Made by a program: the position numbers and the translations under genes | The notes under the pieces: model-generated | What the model was told of the DNA's origin: nothing | Databases searched by the model: none | Seen by the model: the letters and a program-made list of their open reading frames with translations, nothing else | Assembly: GCA_029448655.1 (NCBI GenBank) | Contig: JACCLO010000003.1 | Coordinates: 3,100,001-3,164,000, forward strand | DNA length: 64,000 nucleotides | Origin: Wolfiporia cocos | Taxonomy: Eukaryota; Basidiomycota; Agaricomycetes; Polyporales; Phaeolaceae | Reading direction: 5' to 3' | Part shown: piece after piece, positions 44,902-56,494 of the stretch | Layout: every line of letters begins with the position of its first letter | Position numbering within the stretch: position 1 is the stretch's first letter

Positions 44902-46616
44902 TGTCCATTGAGATTGTTGCAGCGCACATAAAGGCGCAACGGAATCTCTTAGGTACTATCTCCTCCTTTTATAACGGGCATGAATGGAGAAATGGAACAT
45001 GTACCTCCTACATTTCCTCTTGACTCGGGCATTCAGGAAGGCGGGGCTAGACCCCGAAGAGTTCGCGATCAATCAATGGTCACATGCGTTAGGCGGAACA
45101 TGTTTGGTTCTCCCTGAGTCTGGGGAGGGGCAACCGTAGGGGAGCGGCAAATTCCGGATGTCCGGCGTCTATCACACGCCACAGTACATGCCGGACAGCT
45201 CTCACTGCGGCACGGGCTTGGCGCGCAGAGCGCGACGGTATCAATGTAAAGGCTCCTCACATAAAAACATTCATGCCTTGTGTCAGTGGGGTGTATTGCT
45301 CAGAACATTGAATACATCAATTTCTTCGGAACAGAATTTTGAGATAAAATCTGTACTGTACAATTTCGTACATCGCGCATGGCACACTGCAACTACAAGA
45401 CAGTTTAACGGAAATGTGTTCTCAACGATTTCTGCGGAAAGGCAAACAGAATCAATCTGTGTACTAGGTTTTTGCTGTAGATCACTGTTGAAGGAGGAGA
45501 TACCAATCCATCAATGTATGGGAGTATGATTTAGAATGCTTGCCAATCATGATGTGAAAATCGATAGGACCCTCAGATCGCTCAGGTCGAAACTACACTA
45601 TCAATAAAGCGCTCTTAGATTGTTACCTACCTACAGAATGAATGTACTTGTGAGGTGCAGAATATTTATGTGCCAGTGGTATGAATGTACCTGCCTTCCT
45701 AACTGGGATGCGAACGCCGCCACGTCGCGTTTGATGGCTCGATATCGTCGAGGAGTCGCTGGAAAGAACTGACAAAGATATCAAGGGCTCATTGTATGTT
45801 TCATTATATCTTGAGCATCTACGGAGCTTACATCTTGAATGAACGTTGCAGTACATAGCCGTGTCTACAGTGGTGCTTAGGTACCGGCGCCGGTACAGGC
45901 TCAGGTCCCGATAGTACCAGCGTCAATAGCGCCACATTCGCAGTCTCGGCATCTAAATACCACATTGGGTAGGTGGTTCAGACTCCGACGTGATAAGCTC
46001 AGGACACATTTCTAGGCGGGGTTGCAAATTCGCGATCTGCGCATGTGACAAACGTTGCCGCGTACGTCGCACGTCCCATGTGATTCGTCCCGCTGCACCG
46101 AAGCACATGCGTGCCCCAATTAATGCTGTCGCCGTAGTTCTGCCCAAGCTCTTCCCACGGACGATCTGCAGCATGACCAGTTTGTATGAGCACCCGTATC
46201 GCCTCGCGCGCGGACGTCGCTGCGGCTGCGCCATCTATCGAATTCAAGGACGGGATAGCAGAGTACCTCTATTCGGTGCGACTATAAGCGAACGTGGTAG
46301 GATATATAGAATACAACGATAATCATACAGCGATCCGGGCAAACGAGCGTGTGAGGAATCCATATATACAGCAGAAGGGATATGCGCAATAGTCCGCGGG
46401 GGGACGGGGAATCAAAGCAGCGAGCGTGTGTCTGTAGGAGATCTAGATCGAGAGAGGCATGCCTGCGCCGTTCGAGGCAGCATGTGATAATGGCCGAGAA
46501 TTGGCCTTGGACGTCGGATCTACGCAGGCTGCGCCTGCCAGCGACCTGGTGGCGCAAGAGCAGCGGCTTGGCGTGACAAGCAGCGAGGAGTTGGGACCGG
46601 GGGGCCGGGGAGAAGA
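44902..46616. other. Long intergenic region; no supported gene
   Basis: Several frames of 80-120 residues occur (for example minus 46247-45999, beginning MNSIDGAAAATSAREAIRV, and plus 45158-45529) but none has recognisable motifs, and the middle is AT-rich. A short plus-strand stretch near 45027 (AFRKAGLDPEEFAINQW) looks protein-like but has no visible partners. It could contain gene remnants. Confidence 0.35.
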
Positions 46617-47631
46617 TCAGCTCATGAGCCGCTCACCCCAGACGAGGCGTTGGCGGTGCGCGCGGACGGCGCCTTGCAGGGTGATCCACGCGATCCACAC
46701 GCACACGAGGAGGGCGACGCCGAACAGCGCGCGCTGCAGAGACGCGTCAGTGACTGGAAGACAAGGCACGAGGGCAGGACGCACGATGAGCGCCGCCGCG
46801 CGGGCGGAGACGGGCGCGTGCGGGGTGAAGATGATCGTGCGGAGGCGCGCGGAGAGCGGCGTGTTGAGCCACTCGAGGGCAGCGGTCAGGTCGCGGGCCT
46901 GTGCACAAAGTGTCAGCGATGCGGTGCTGGGAGGAATGGAAGGATGGAATGGGAAGCCAAGAGCGGACATGCTGCGGACGAGTGGCTCCTGCCACGAGAG
47001 GCGCCGAGCCACCGTGCCGAACACCTCCCGCGAGAGCAAGCACAGACGCGCACCTTATCCCGACCGGAGTCGTACACGTTCCGGATGTCACGGACCTGCT
47101 GGCCGACGAGGGGGAGCTCCTCGCGGAGGAGGTCGAGGACGCCGATGTCGTCGTCGAGGTTCTGGGTGATGTGGGGGACTGTAGCGTTCAGTGCGGCGCC
47201 GGCGCGTTGGCGGCTTTGCTGGAAAGAGGTCAGCGAGCGCGGATGGCGAGTGGGCACGCGACGTACATGGAGGCCGACGAGGACCTCCTGGAGGAGGTTG
47301 TGGATCGCGCGCGAGTTGCTCATGTCGACTGTGAGACGCGCCTGGTGCGACGGGTGAGCAGCAACGAAGGACTTGTGGCGCGGAGAGGCGCACCTCGAGG
47401 TCTTTGATCTGGTGCTCGTAGCGGAGCGAGCGGCTGGACGCGGCAGCAAGCACGGCGTCAAAGTCCCTGGAGGGGCGTTCGTTCGGGGTGCGGTAAGTGA
47501 CAGACGCGACGGACGCACCCTGGTTCGCGGCCGTTGGACGAGCACGGCTGCTCGCTGTGCACCTCCTGGAGGGCGGGCGAGCCGCCGAGAGCAGGGGCAG
47601 GAGCGGGACTCGCGTCGGCAGAGTCGGACAT
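46617..47631 (-). CDS. Tail-anchored coiled-coil protein of unknown function
   Basis: Minus strand, ATG at 47631, stop at 46617-46619, with several short introns. Exon 1 (MSDSADASPAPAPALGGSPA) joins at GAG/GGT to VTYRTPNERPSRDFDAVL and LRYEHQIKDLE. Next come MSNSRAIHNLLQEVLVGL, VPHITQNLDDDIGVLDLLRE, VGQQVRDIRNVYDSGRDK and, after an intron, ARDLTAALEWLNTPLSARLR. After a final intron with a GTGCGT donor comes a single membrane segment ALFGVALLVCVWIAWITL and a short basic tail. The long helical region with one C-terminal anchor recalls SNARE-like or tethering proteins, but no family motif was recognised. A TATATATAT box lies 41-50 bp upstream of the ATG. Confidence 0.65.
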
Positions 47632-47671
47632 GGTCTTGCGGGCGGAGGCACAGCCGCGGGGGCAGGGAGGG

Positions 47672-47680
47672 TATATATAT
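47672..47680. promoter_or_regulatory. TATA box between divergent genes
   Basis: TATATATAT sits 41 bp upstream of the minus-strand ATG at 47631 and upstream of the plus-strand frames after 47727. Being palindromic, it could serve both directions. The surroundings are GC-rich, so it stands out. Confidence 0.55.
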
Positions 47681-47726
47681 CGGGCGAGTTTGGCCATCAT
47701 ACGGCAATTAAGGGTGGAGCGCTCAC

Positions 47727-48640
47727 GTGGCCGCCACCCCGTGCGGTGCCAAGGCGATCAAACGCCGTCTGATGCGCTCCATGGCCTCATTCATCACGGC
47801 GAGGACACTTCTCTCTCGCCATCCTCACCCATCACTGCACATCTCTCATATAACTCGGTATCCGCACGGCCTCGTCTCAAATGGAGCGGACATGGAACAC
47901 CCCCTCAGCTCTTCGTGCACCGCTTGCTGCTGGCTGTGCGCCGCTCGTGAAAGCATATGCACTTCGTGCCCGTCGATTGTTCTCCGTCAGCACCATCGTC
48001 ACGGCACACAAATGCGATGCAGTGCTGCGGTGCGTGTCTTCTTCGGATCGCAGACGGTCGCCGATGCTGCCCGAGGACACTCGTCCGTCCATCCTAGATG
48101 TTGTAAGCGTGCATGACGAGATACGATATCAACTGTCGCGCTCGATAGCGCCTGTAGACTTCTTGGAGTTCATTGCAGCTCCCACACGCCGTCTACCAGA
48201 GACACTCTTGGCAGCCACCTGATGCCGTTCCCGTTTGCAGCACGCAATAGCAGCTGCCCCCGTATCATATCGCCAAGCAAGTGCCCTCGGCGAGTTCTCC
48301 AGAGCTTGTTATCCATACCAGCATCGTCAGCGTCCATTGCGGCCAAGCTCGCCATGCGCGCCCATGCAATATCAGCCAAGGCTACTCGTACACTGGCGTG
48401 TTGCCTCGGCGCATGTTATTTGCGAATTGCCCATCTGTTTTGCTCCACAGCTAGTCAAGCACCACTTCGGGTCCGGGTCCAGCGTTACCGACCTTTGTCT
48501 GCTACGCGCCTCAAGTAGCGAGACCGGCGTACAACGCAGTTGTCGTAAAAGACGAGGATAACGGTCCCCAGTACGCGGACGCAACTCTCCCGAAGCAGGA
48601 AGAGTTCGTCACTCTACAACCCCCATACCATCCACGGTAA
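47727..48640 (+). CDS. Putative gene, only the 3' exon clear
   Basis: The last exon, after an AGCTAG acceptor at about 48456, encodes a hydrophilic tail (VARPAYNAVVVKDEDNGPQY, then ATLPKQEEFVTLQPPYHPR) ending at TAA 48638-48640; this has convincing protein character. A 113-residue frame at 47881-48222 (ILDVVSVHDEIRYQLSRS, APVDFLEFIAAPTRRLPE) may be an upstream exon, but I could not connect the two. No domain was recognised. The start and exon structure are guesses. Confidence 0.35.
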
Positions 48641-48730
48641 TCGCCTACCGATATACAACCCCAGCTGACCGTAGACAAAACACGTTCTGAGCATTTGACA
48701 TGGGAATACAAAAGCGCGAGCGCCGCTATC

Positions 48731-48812
48731 GCATTAATGGGGTAGTGGTAACCTGGGTCGTTGCCACAGCGTCGATTTCGACCCGCCGCGAGTTCGATTC
48801 TCGCTTAGTGCA
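48731..48812 (+). tRNA. tRNA-Gly (anticodon GCC) with an ~11-nt intron
   Basis: The acceptor stem GCATTAA pairs with TTAGTGC (48805-48811, one G-U), with A as discriminator base. D arm: GGGTAGTGGTAACCT. Anticodon stem GGTCG/CGACC holds the loop TTGCCA...T, interrupted after the base 3' to the anticodon by CAGCGTCGATT, the standard place for a nuclear tRNA intron. T arm: GCGAG TTCGATT CTCGC is perfect. A TTTT Pol III terminator follows near 48832. All cloverleaf parts fit, so the gene is probably functional. Confidence 0.85.
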
Positions 48813-48909
48813 TTAGCACTGTATTGGATTCAATTTTGCAAAAAGAATCAATCCTAATCATTTAAGAGATACAACCATCGATAACAATTCAGCTATTGTG
48901 ATATCCGCC

Positions 48910-49500
48910 CTACTCAGCGTATGGCGGAGCGGGATCATCCGCCTTCGCATCGTTCTCGCTGGCTTCAAACTCCTGAAACATAAGAGAAAGCTCAACGAAA
49001 TGGCCATATGCACACGCTCGATGACTGCTAACCTTCCTCTGCTGTAATAGCGTGCCGCACCTCGCGAGGTATGCAGCGCCCGAGTCCGCCCACACTTGGT
49101 AGTCGGTCACCCTCGCGCCTTCATCAAAGTCCAGCATGTACACAAACACCTCATTCCAGACCTGCCCCTTCCCCTCGCCCTCTGTCCACTCGAACGTCGC
49201 GTGCCCTCGGACGCAGACTCGGCTGGCCTCCGCGTCGACCGTCCACCCGACGAACTCCATGTTCCTGAACGTCAGATGCTGCTGGAGGAGCTCAAAGTAC
49301 GCCTGGACGGAGTTTGGGCCAGAGCGTCCGGCGAAGGTGCGCCCGAGGAACGGCGCAAGAAGAGGAAGGCCGTGCTCACGCGCGGAAATTTGGTACGTGG
49401 CGGAGAAGTGCGAGAGCAGAGTAGGCACCGGCGCGGCAGATGCGAACGCTGCACAGAGCGCGCGGGCGGTGGTGAGGAGCTGGTCGCGAGTGGGGGCCAT
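48910..49500 (-). CDS. NTF2/SnoaL-like domain protein
   Basis: Two exons, 49033-49500 and 48910-48972, with a 60-bp intron (GTTAGC...TTTCAG), giving 176 residues. The protein starts MAPTRDQLLTTARALCAAFA, has LLSHFSATYQISAREHGLPL, YFELLQQHLTFRNMEFVGWT, and ends the domain with VFVYMLDFDEGARVTDYQVW before a charged tail. This helix-then-sheet order is typical of the SnoaL-like/NTF2-like cone fold seen in many small fungal proteins of unknown role. It is probably cytosolic: no signal peptide from this start. The frame is open to 49536, adding 12 residues, but the ATG at 49500 fits the family better. Substrate or function unknown. Confidence 0.75.
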   Translation of the reverse strand: MAPTRDQLLTTARALCAAFASAAPVPTLLSHFSATYQISAREHGLPLLAPFLGRTFAGRSGPNSVQAYFELLQQHLTFRNMEFVGWTVDAEASRVCVRGHATFEWTEGEGKGQVWNEVFVYMLDFDEGARVTDYQVWADSGAAYLARCGTLLQQRKVSSHRACAYGHFVELSLMFQEFEASENDAKADDPAPPYAE

Positions 49501-49960
49501 GTTGTCTTGTCCTGCTGAGCTGCAATGGCTGCCCAAAGCTCAGTGCTTATATGTATTCGTAGTAGAGCCTAGTGCTGATAACATTGAGCCTCATCATGAT
49601 GCTACGGGCTGATGGATACAGATATTCTCACCTCTGTCGAATCAATGATCAATGGTTTGGCAGCAGATGCTGCGCGGACATGAGCGCATCTTACGTACCC
49701 CCCTACTGGGTGACATCATCACCGCTTAGCCACCCAGATCCACATCCGATCTGGAGAGATCTCCACGCGACACTGTTCTACTCATCCCTGATTCGCTGTT
49801 CGACGCTCAAAACCGGCCCTGCGCCATACATGCTTGCGAAAGGCTCTCATCAAAATTGCTACCATCCAGATTGAAGCAAAGCTGGTCTGATTGTTTCAGA
49901 GAACAAGTTCAAGCATTTCCATGCGTATTTGATTGCTCGCGAAGTATTATTGGTAACTCT
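49501..49960. other. Intergenic region; no gene seen
   Basis: About 460 bp between two minus-strand genes: the promoter of the NTF2-like gene and the 3' flank of the glucuronidase gene. A 100-residue plus frame here has no motif and overlaps the UTRs. Confidence 0.4.
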
Positions 49961-52900
49961 CTAGACACTCAAGCTTTCGGGAGGCCCAAGATAGCTCGGC
50001 TGCACTCCGCCAGTGTCTGGCAAAGACTTTGATCAGATATTCGTAGAATCGGAGATCCCGGGACACGTACCGATGACAATCTTCTGTACGATGACGGTAG
50101 GCTCGATCATCCAGATCTGTCCAACGTCAACAATCGATTCGATCATAAAATGGCAATTTAATGTACTCACTGTGAGGGTATGTGCGCCCGGCTCCGCAGC
50201 GAAGTTGAACGGAACGGTCACGATGTTATTTGCCACCCAACCATCATATCCGCCCCACTGAGCAGGGAATGTCCCTGGTGCCACGTTCGGAATGAAGTAG
50301 CTGACCTGCGGTGTATCGGAATCGATCTGAACACCGACTGCGAGTGGACGAGTAGGGCCAAGGGAGTTCAGCGTAGGTGCCATGTATAGTGTCAACGTGA
50401 CGTTGCCGCTGTCGTTGTACGTGTTGAAGTTGTAAAAGTCGTACTCGCTGTCAGTGTGACGCTCAGTGGACAGAGCAGGCAGTAGTATGATTTGAACATT
50501 GAATCACATGCTTGGTCCCGTACCGACAGTGAAGTTGAGCTCATCGCCACCTCGAGGCCATGGGGTAACTGCCGAGAGTGTGCGCCCGTATCCTGGCAGG
50601 TTGGTCCATGTGATGCCTTCAACGGTCGTGTTCCGAGAAGCGTGCACGGCTTCTATGGAGATAGTACCATCGCCTTCCACGAAGCCTGCTCCGCAAAGAG
50701 TGTCAGAAATAATATGCTGCACAAAAAACGACTCATTTACCTGTGAATGAGCTCGGTGCCTCCGTGTAGTTCGCAACAAGCGTCGACGTGAACGACATCA
50801 ACGGCTGATTCGGTATTGTGGCATTGAACGTGATTAAAGCAATTTCTGTGCTGCTAAGCTGACTCCAGTCAACGGTGGCGAACACACGCTGCTCTGGAAT
50901 GGCCGGCGAGATATATCCTTCGGCGGGCGTGAGTGTCAGCCAGGTCACGTTGCTTGTCGCAGTGAAGTTGAAAGGTGCAGGACCGCCTGCCCCGAGATCG
51001 AAGTATCTATTGCCTGATGGAAGATACGGGTCGATGTATACGGTGGGGTTCGGGCAACTGTATCCCTGGGCGCATTGGTACATATTGTCTCCTGGCCTGA
51101 GTAGAAGTTGTCAGCGTAGTCCACCCTGACGCGCGCAAAGCTCACCATGCCGCCTGAGTACCCTCTGGTGCTATCCGCATAGCGCCAGCCAGCGCTTGCT
51201 TTTGCGACTGCACTTTCGTGATCATAGGCATCCTAAGAACAGCATGTGCGGGTGCATTATGACGTATTGTGAGACTGCCACTCACACATTGGCCATCGGC
51301 TGCTGCCAATAATAATACATTGTGTGTGTCTGACTCATCATATGGGCCCTGGTTTAGTATCATAGTCAGTGCTGTGCACGAGAGTCATCAGCCAGTTATA
51401 GGACAGAATTCACCATTTCCCTAAATATTGCAGATCGTGTCAGCGCACATCGGTTATTATTCAGGCTGTTGCTGCCAACCTTCAAGCTGTGTATCATACT
51501 CGACCTCGATCTCCCAGTCCTTGTTGAATAACTGCTCTACAACGTCGGCGTAGTAGTTGGCGCTAAGGAACGCTTGCGACGCTCTCAAGTTGTTCATGCC
51601 TGCCGCGATCCACATATGCGCCAGTGTGTAGCTAGCTTGAACGGGATGGTAGACGAGCTCAAAATATGCAGGAAGTACGCTTTCCGGCAGCTTGTCGCGT
51701 ATCGCTGTGGCAGATTCATTCGTCGCCTGCCACATGGCAAGCATGTTCTCTGCCCTTGGTCACATCGTCTCCAGTCAGAGCCAACAGATGTCATAAGATG
51801 ATCATAACTCACTCCCTATAGTTGTACAGGCTGTAGATGGTAGAGTTGATCAATTCCGGTTTCCTGTTCGCATTGAAGCGCGTCACATTGGCGATAATGT
51901 CCGCTACTGTCTCCGCGTCCTGCAGCGACAGAGAGAACTCGCGCTGAGCCCAGCTGACGACGAAATCGTTGACGTTGTTCATATTCCAGAGCGACGTGTC
52001 CCATCCATAAGTGATGAAGAACTCTGTCTCCATCTCGTATGGCTTCAGGTCACCGACATTCACAATCCAGATACGGGTGGCCTCGCGGGCAGTAGCCAAG
52101 GACATTTGTTCGTATGTCTGTGAAATGTTAGGGGGAGGTGATGTATGGAACATGCAATCGATGTACCTTAGACAGCTGACTACTCTATACAGGTATCACC
52201 TAAATTAGCTTTGGAAAAGGTCAAATATCATCTTTCGTACCGTGATCCATTTGTAGTCTCTCGGAGGCCCAACCTAACTACGTTGAGGTCTTCAGATCTT
52301 CTCGAAAAGTCAGCTTACTCACCAAGTCGTACTACAAATTAGGTGGTCAAAAGTTTGTTCCTGTAATTAATCACGACCTACATGGTAGTATACGCCGGCG
52401 CCTCCGGAACGGTTTCGTTCAGCGACGGTGGGTAGCCGTTCGATGTTGCCCCACCTACACAGCGTATCAACGGTTGTCGCGCTGAACAGAAAGTTGACTC
52501 ACGTGTCGTCAGGCCACAGCAGGGTAACATCGTCAGGTACGGTCATGCCATCTTCATAGTAGCCCAGGACCTCCTCATCTGCAACGTTTAGTGTCAGTCG
52601 CATATCCAATATAGATTTCTGTGACAACTCACAGAGGCACCACATCTGTGGGATATCTGTGATGTTGACCCCGGGATATGTGATATTGGCCAGAATTGAC
52701 CTCTGGGTGGCAATAATCGACTCGAGAAGAGGGATGTTTTGACCGCCAGCAATCGGCTCTGTCGTGAACAGAAGAGCATAGTGTGTATATGAGTGTCATA
52801 TCTGAAAGATAAGGCCGATGCTTACCATCACCTAAAGGAGAGTTAGCATGCCAGTATATAATGGAGAAAGTGGCGTTTGAGACTCACCGTCACCTCGCAT

Positions 52901-54189
52901 GCCTACCGTGAAGATATTTTCGTACGGCTTAGCTCTCTCAGCGCCGACCACCCAGAAGTTGTATATATTTTCCGCATTCGTGCTATAGTCCCAGGAGCCT
53001 ATGCCGAACAGATCCCACTCAACCGGGATCGACCGCATCATCGGTTCTTCGTGACTGGTGCCCATCACAATGCCATAATAGTTGGCCAAAGGCTGGTTGA
53101 GCAAGTCGTCCACGCCAAATGCGCTGCAAAGATATAGATGAGACAAGGGACTAATTCTGCCAGTAAAACAAACCGACTGACCTAGCCCACATTGCTTATA
53201 TGCGCAACGAGTATGGTTAGCAATTGACCATACGTATATATAACCGCCCGAACGAACCAGGCCACAGGTAATTGCCCTTCATGCGCAAAATGAGCTCGAA
53301 CCTAAACAAAATGAGTCCAACTGTATTGATGCGTTGATCGGGAAGCAGCTCACAGTTTGGTGTAGAAAAAGTGGTTGAAAGGTGACCCAGTCAACGCAGC
53401 ACCAGTGCCATTCGTGAACCGAACCATTGCCCAGTTCTGTAGCGCAGGTTGCTCATCGTTCAGGAAGAAACCGCGGTATCTGACCGTCGGCGATCCATGT
53501 GCGCAACCGGTTGAGTCGACATAAAGCTCGGGATGAGTTTTGACTGGTACATCAGCCCACCTATCGACACGGTTATAGAGTGTTCACTGAGCCCCTTCAT
53601 TTCTCTCACCAATACCACGGCGAAACACCTGTGATTCGTTGCTGTTAAATCACAATCTCGAAATTTACCATCTGCTCTCACCAAACTGTTCGGAGTGGTC
53701 GTAAATCGCGTATATCGTCCCTCGCTTGTCAGCACCGATCACAACATATGCGCTACTGATTCCAGGGAGCGGATTCGCAACCTCCTTTGCCATGAACGCC
53801 TCCCATTGCCCCTCTACAGACGAGACGTCCAAGTCCGTATTTTTCACCACCTCATTGATTAGCGAGGACTGTCCGAGCGTTCCCACAATGATGGCGCGAG
53901 TTCCAGCCAATGACAGATTGGTTTCGGTGGCCGGAACTGAGACATTGTAGAGCGAGGGCAGGACACCGGTGACGTTGTGGATGTCGGTAGCAAAGTCAGA
54001 GGCCGCACGCTGTACACCACCCCAATCGTCCGCAGAGAGGAGAATAGGAGCAGCCACGCCGCCACTGACGATCGGAAATGACGATGAAGACGGTGTGAAA
54101 GAGACGCAGGTGGCCTGTCCGATAGCATACACGCCGCTAGGCACGACTAGTAGGCCCAGCACTGCGAGGCTTGTCCAGCGTCGGAGCAT
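49961..54189 (-). CDS. Secreted GH115 xylan alpha-1,2-glucuronidase
   Basis: A minus-strand gene with many short introns, ATG at 54189, stop 49961-49963. Residues 1-22 form a signal peptide (MLRRWTSLAVLGLLVVPSGV then YA). The catalytic part includes PILLSADDWGGVQRAASDFA, GTRAIIVGTLG, RGTIYAIYDHSEQF, VRYRGFFLNDEQPALQNWA, FFYTKLFELILRMKGNYLWP, YGIVMGTSHEEPMMRS, VGMRGDGE, PQMWCLYEEVLGYY, VTLLWPDDTWGNIERLP, AGVYYH and WIVNVGDLKPYE, typical of GH115. KWAHMMSQTH and YYYWQQPMAN follow once a 5' GTGAAT intron is removed. A C-terminal beta-sandwich (NVTWLTLTPAEGYISPAIPE) and the tail QPSYLGPPES end the protein. The enzyme removes 4-O-methylglucuronic acid from xylan, a wood-decay activity. All junctions tested keep frame, so it looks functional. 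Confidence 0.9.
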
Positions 54190-54718
54190 GACTGCAAGAC
54201 AAGGAGGTCAGGGCCCAGCAGCGACCGCAATTGTTCGCTCCCCATGATACGCGTTATAACTGCTTGCAAGACGATGCAGACGATGTCCTTGTGACCTGAG
54301 CGAATGTGCTCATTGCCTTCGGCGGGGGATTTTCGGATTCACCTCGCGAGGATAAACGGGATCTGTGTTGATGTTACCGGTTCCATGGACATCCCGCGCA
54401 GGCTGTGTCCGAAGACAGAACCCAAAGGCAGGAATATGGTGCCGTGCAGATCCAAAGTCGCGCGCGATGCGTCGGGTCACGCGCTCCATCAGCATTTGTC
54501 GATCAGGGCGCGAGAAGCCCCCGTTTGCTATCTTTGCTCGCGACGAACAACAACCTATGTCGATCTGGGCATGATCGCCTCCGCCATGACGCCCAGGAGC
54601 CTCAACAATCGTCACGACCTTTGCAATGTATTGTTGGCAGAGAGGTAAAGCCGTAACTTAACAGTACTACTCCAGCCTGCATGATTCAACCTTTACCCAG
54701 AGTGCTTAGCCAGCAATC
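54190..54718. other. Intergenic region upstream of the GH115 gene
   Basis: Overlapping frames of about 100 residues on both strands have no motif. The stretch probably contains the glucuronidase promoter and the 3' flank of the DUF6533 gene. No clear TATA box. Confidence 0.4.
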
Positions 54719-56494
54719 TTAGCAAGTAGTACTGTTGGCCCCCGCAAAGAATAAATCCCATGACCGACCCACCTCGCTATGTAGCTCGCGATTGCCTTCG
54801 GCAGCTCCGGTGTCAGAGTCTCTGACAGTCATGTCGCTACGAGGGACGACATGCGTTGCGTCATCCAAAGATTGCATAGCAGAAGTATCCGCAAACTGAA
54901 TGCTCGCACCATCTCCGGACAACGACCAACCTGTTACTGAGGCGATCTCCAGACAGCTGCTAGTATTATATGTATGGCTCGTTCCATTGGCATTTCTCCG
55001 GAGGGTGAAAAGAAATCTTGTGAGTAAGATTGATGAGAGTCTAAAGAATTTAGCGATCTCTGAACCCCAATTATTCCTGTAACTGACGGGGAAACGAAAT
55101 AGGACAGGTAGCCCCTGCCCTTATTTCTGTAGTGTCTATAATACTGTAACATAACGCTTCAGAAATGTTTTGAACACGAATATCGGTGGATTAGAGCCAC
55201 CTTGTCAGTGAGATGCATGCCGAAGGTGAACCTAGAGATGACCTGCAGCGAATCCAGTACAAGCAGAGCACTAGGAAACGATTGCCATCGTGTACTGATC
55301 AGTTACACAATGCGTAGCCCGACCCAAGATGTAACGTACAAGAAGTACATTGGTCCTGGTTTTATCTCTGTAAATGGCCTGAACATCGGATACCTGAGGG
55401 GATGACTTACCACTGTAGAGGAAGAGTCTACTTTGGGATTTTCCAGGGTAGATTATCCTGGCAGGGTTTCTCCAAATAAAAAGCCGACACCAGACTATGA
55501 TGATCCCGATGATATCTGAGGCCATTGCACATGCTTCTCCTACAGTAAATACTGAAGTAGTCATTATTACATGACTTCACAAGGAATAATGATGGACGTA
55601 GTTACATCTAGCAAGATTTGGATAAGTCATGAACTAGAGTGCTTAGGTATAACATGTTCTTTTAGGTGGTACTTATCTCCTGTGAGATCTGCCTCGAAGC
55701 CACCCAAATTGTAAGACTTCCGGTGCATGCGTGCATTACTGAACAATGAGTACTACCGAAATCAGTGACCTGAGTAAATGCTTGAATCAATTCTGCAATT
55801 TGTATGACAGCATTGCTCACCAGGTCATTTGCCAGGTGTAGAAACCCCAAGAGCGATGTCCCTATCAGTAGTTGTCGCAGTTGAGAGCCGCCCACCACGT
55901 ATGCAGTTAAAGTAGTGATTCCTGACGCCAAATCGCACAAGATCCAGTCTGCGATATAGAATCGGACATACCAGCTATCAACGTCAGTGGTACTAGCGTT
56001 GCCAACTTGCGAATCGCAAGGAGGATATTGCAGCTAAATTGTTTGAATTGTCATCAACAAAGTCATACCCCTTGAAAGAAAACCCGGGACCTCTGATAGA
56101 GCTTAGCACATCCCATTTGTAATACGCTTCCTGAACTCACGTAGTCGTTGCTCCAGCTAAGATGATCCAGTAGATAAGTTGCGGCGTTTAGGAGGAGGAA
56201 ATAACGGTTGAGGAGCAAGAGTACTGTTACAACATTCAGCCTACATCGCCAGAGAAACCTCCATTCTTCTGCTATCGTGATGCAATGCTCATATATAATG
56301 AGCGCTGATGACATCAATGAGATTGTTCAAGCTCTATTTACTTGGAGACTTACATGCAGTTGCAGCTTGGCATAAGGCTTGTGGCGTGCTAGCACAAGAA
56401 TGGAGTCAGGAGAAATGCTGGCATAAACGACAACAAGTGAGATGTACCTCCATTTGAGCAATAGGATTGTGCTATCGGTCGACTGAGGTGCCAT
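54719..56494 (-). CDS. DUF6533 family multi-pass membrane protein
   Basis: Minus strand, ATG at 56494 (MAPQSTDSTILLLKW) and stop TAA at 54719-54721, with several short introns. The DUF6533 signature is in the second exon: LIIYEHCITIAEEWRFLW, VVTVLLLLNRYFLLLN. Further membrane-like segments occur at about 55940-55800 (TLTAYVVGGSQLRQLLIGTS) and 55560-55480 (ACAMASDIIGIIIVWCRLF). The C-terminus is a hydrophilic tail (TRFLFTLRRNANGTSHTYNT, SVTGWSLSGDGASIQFADTS). DUF6533 proteins are very abundant in Agaricomycetes, resemble seven-helix membrane proteins and have no proven function. Some exon joins are uncertain, and two stretches look poorly conserved, so partial decay is possible. Confidence 0.7.

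Noticed and set aside
44990..45140. Protein-like stretch AFRKAGLDPEEFAINQW
   Set aside because: No upstream or downstream exon can be joined and no family was recognised, so it is not reported as a gene.
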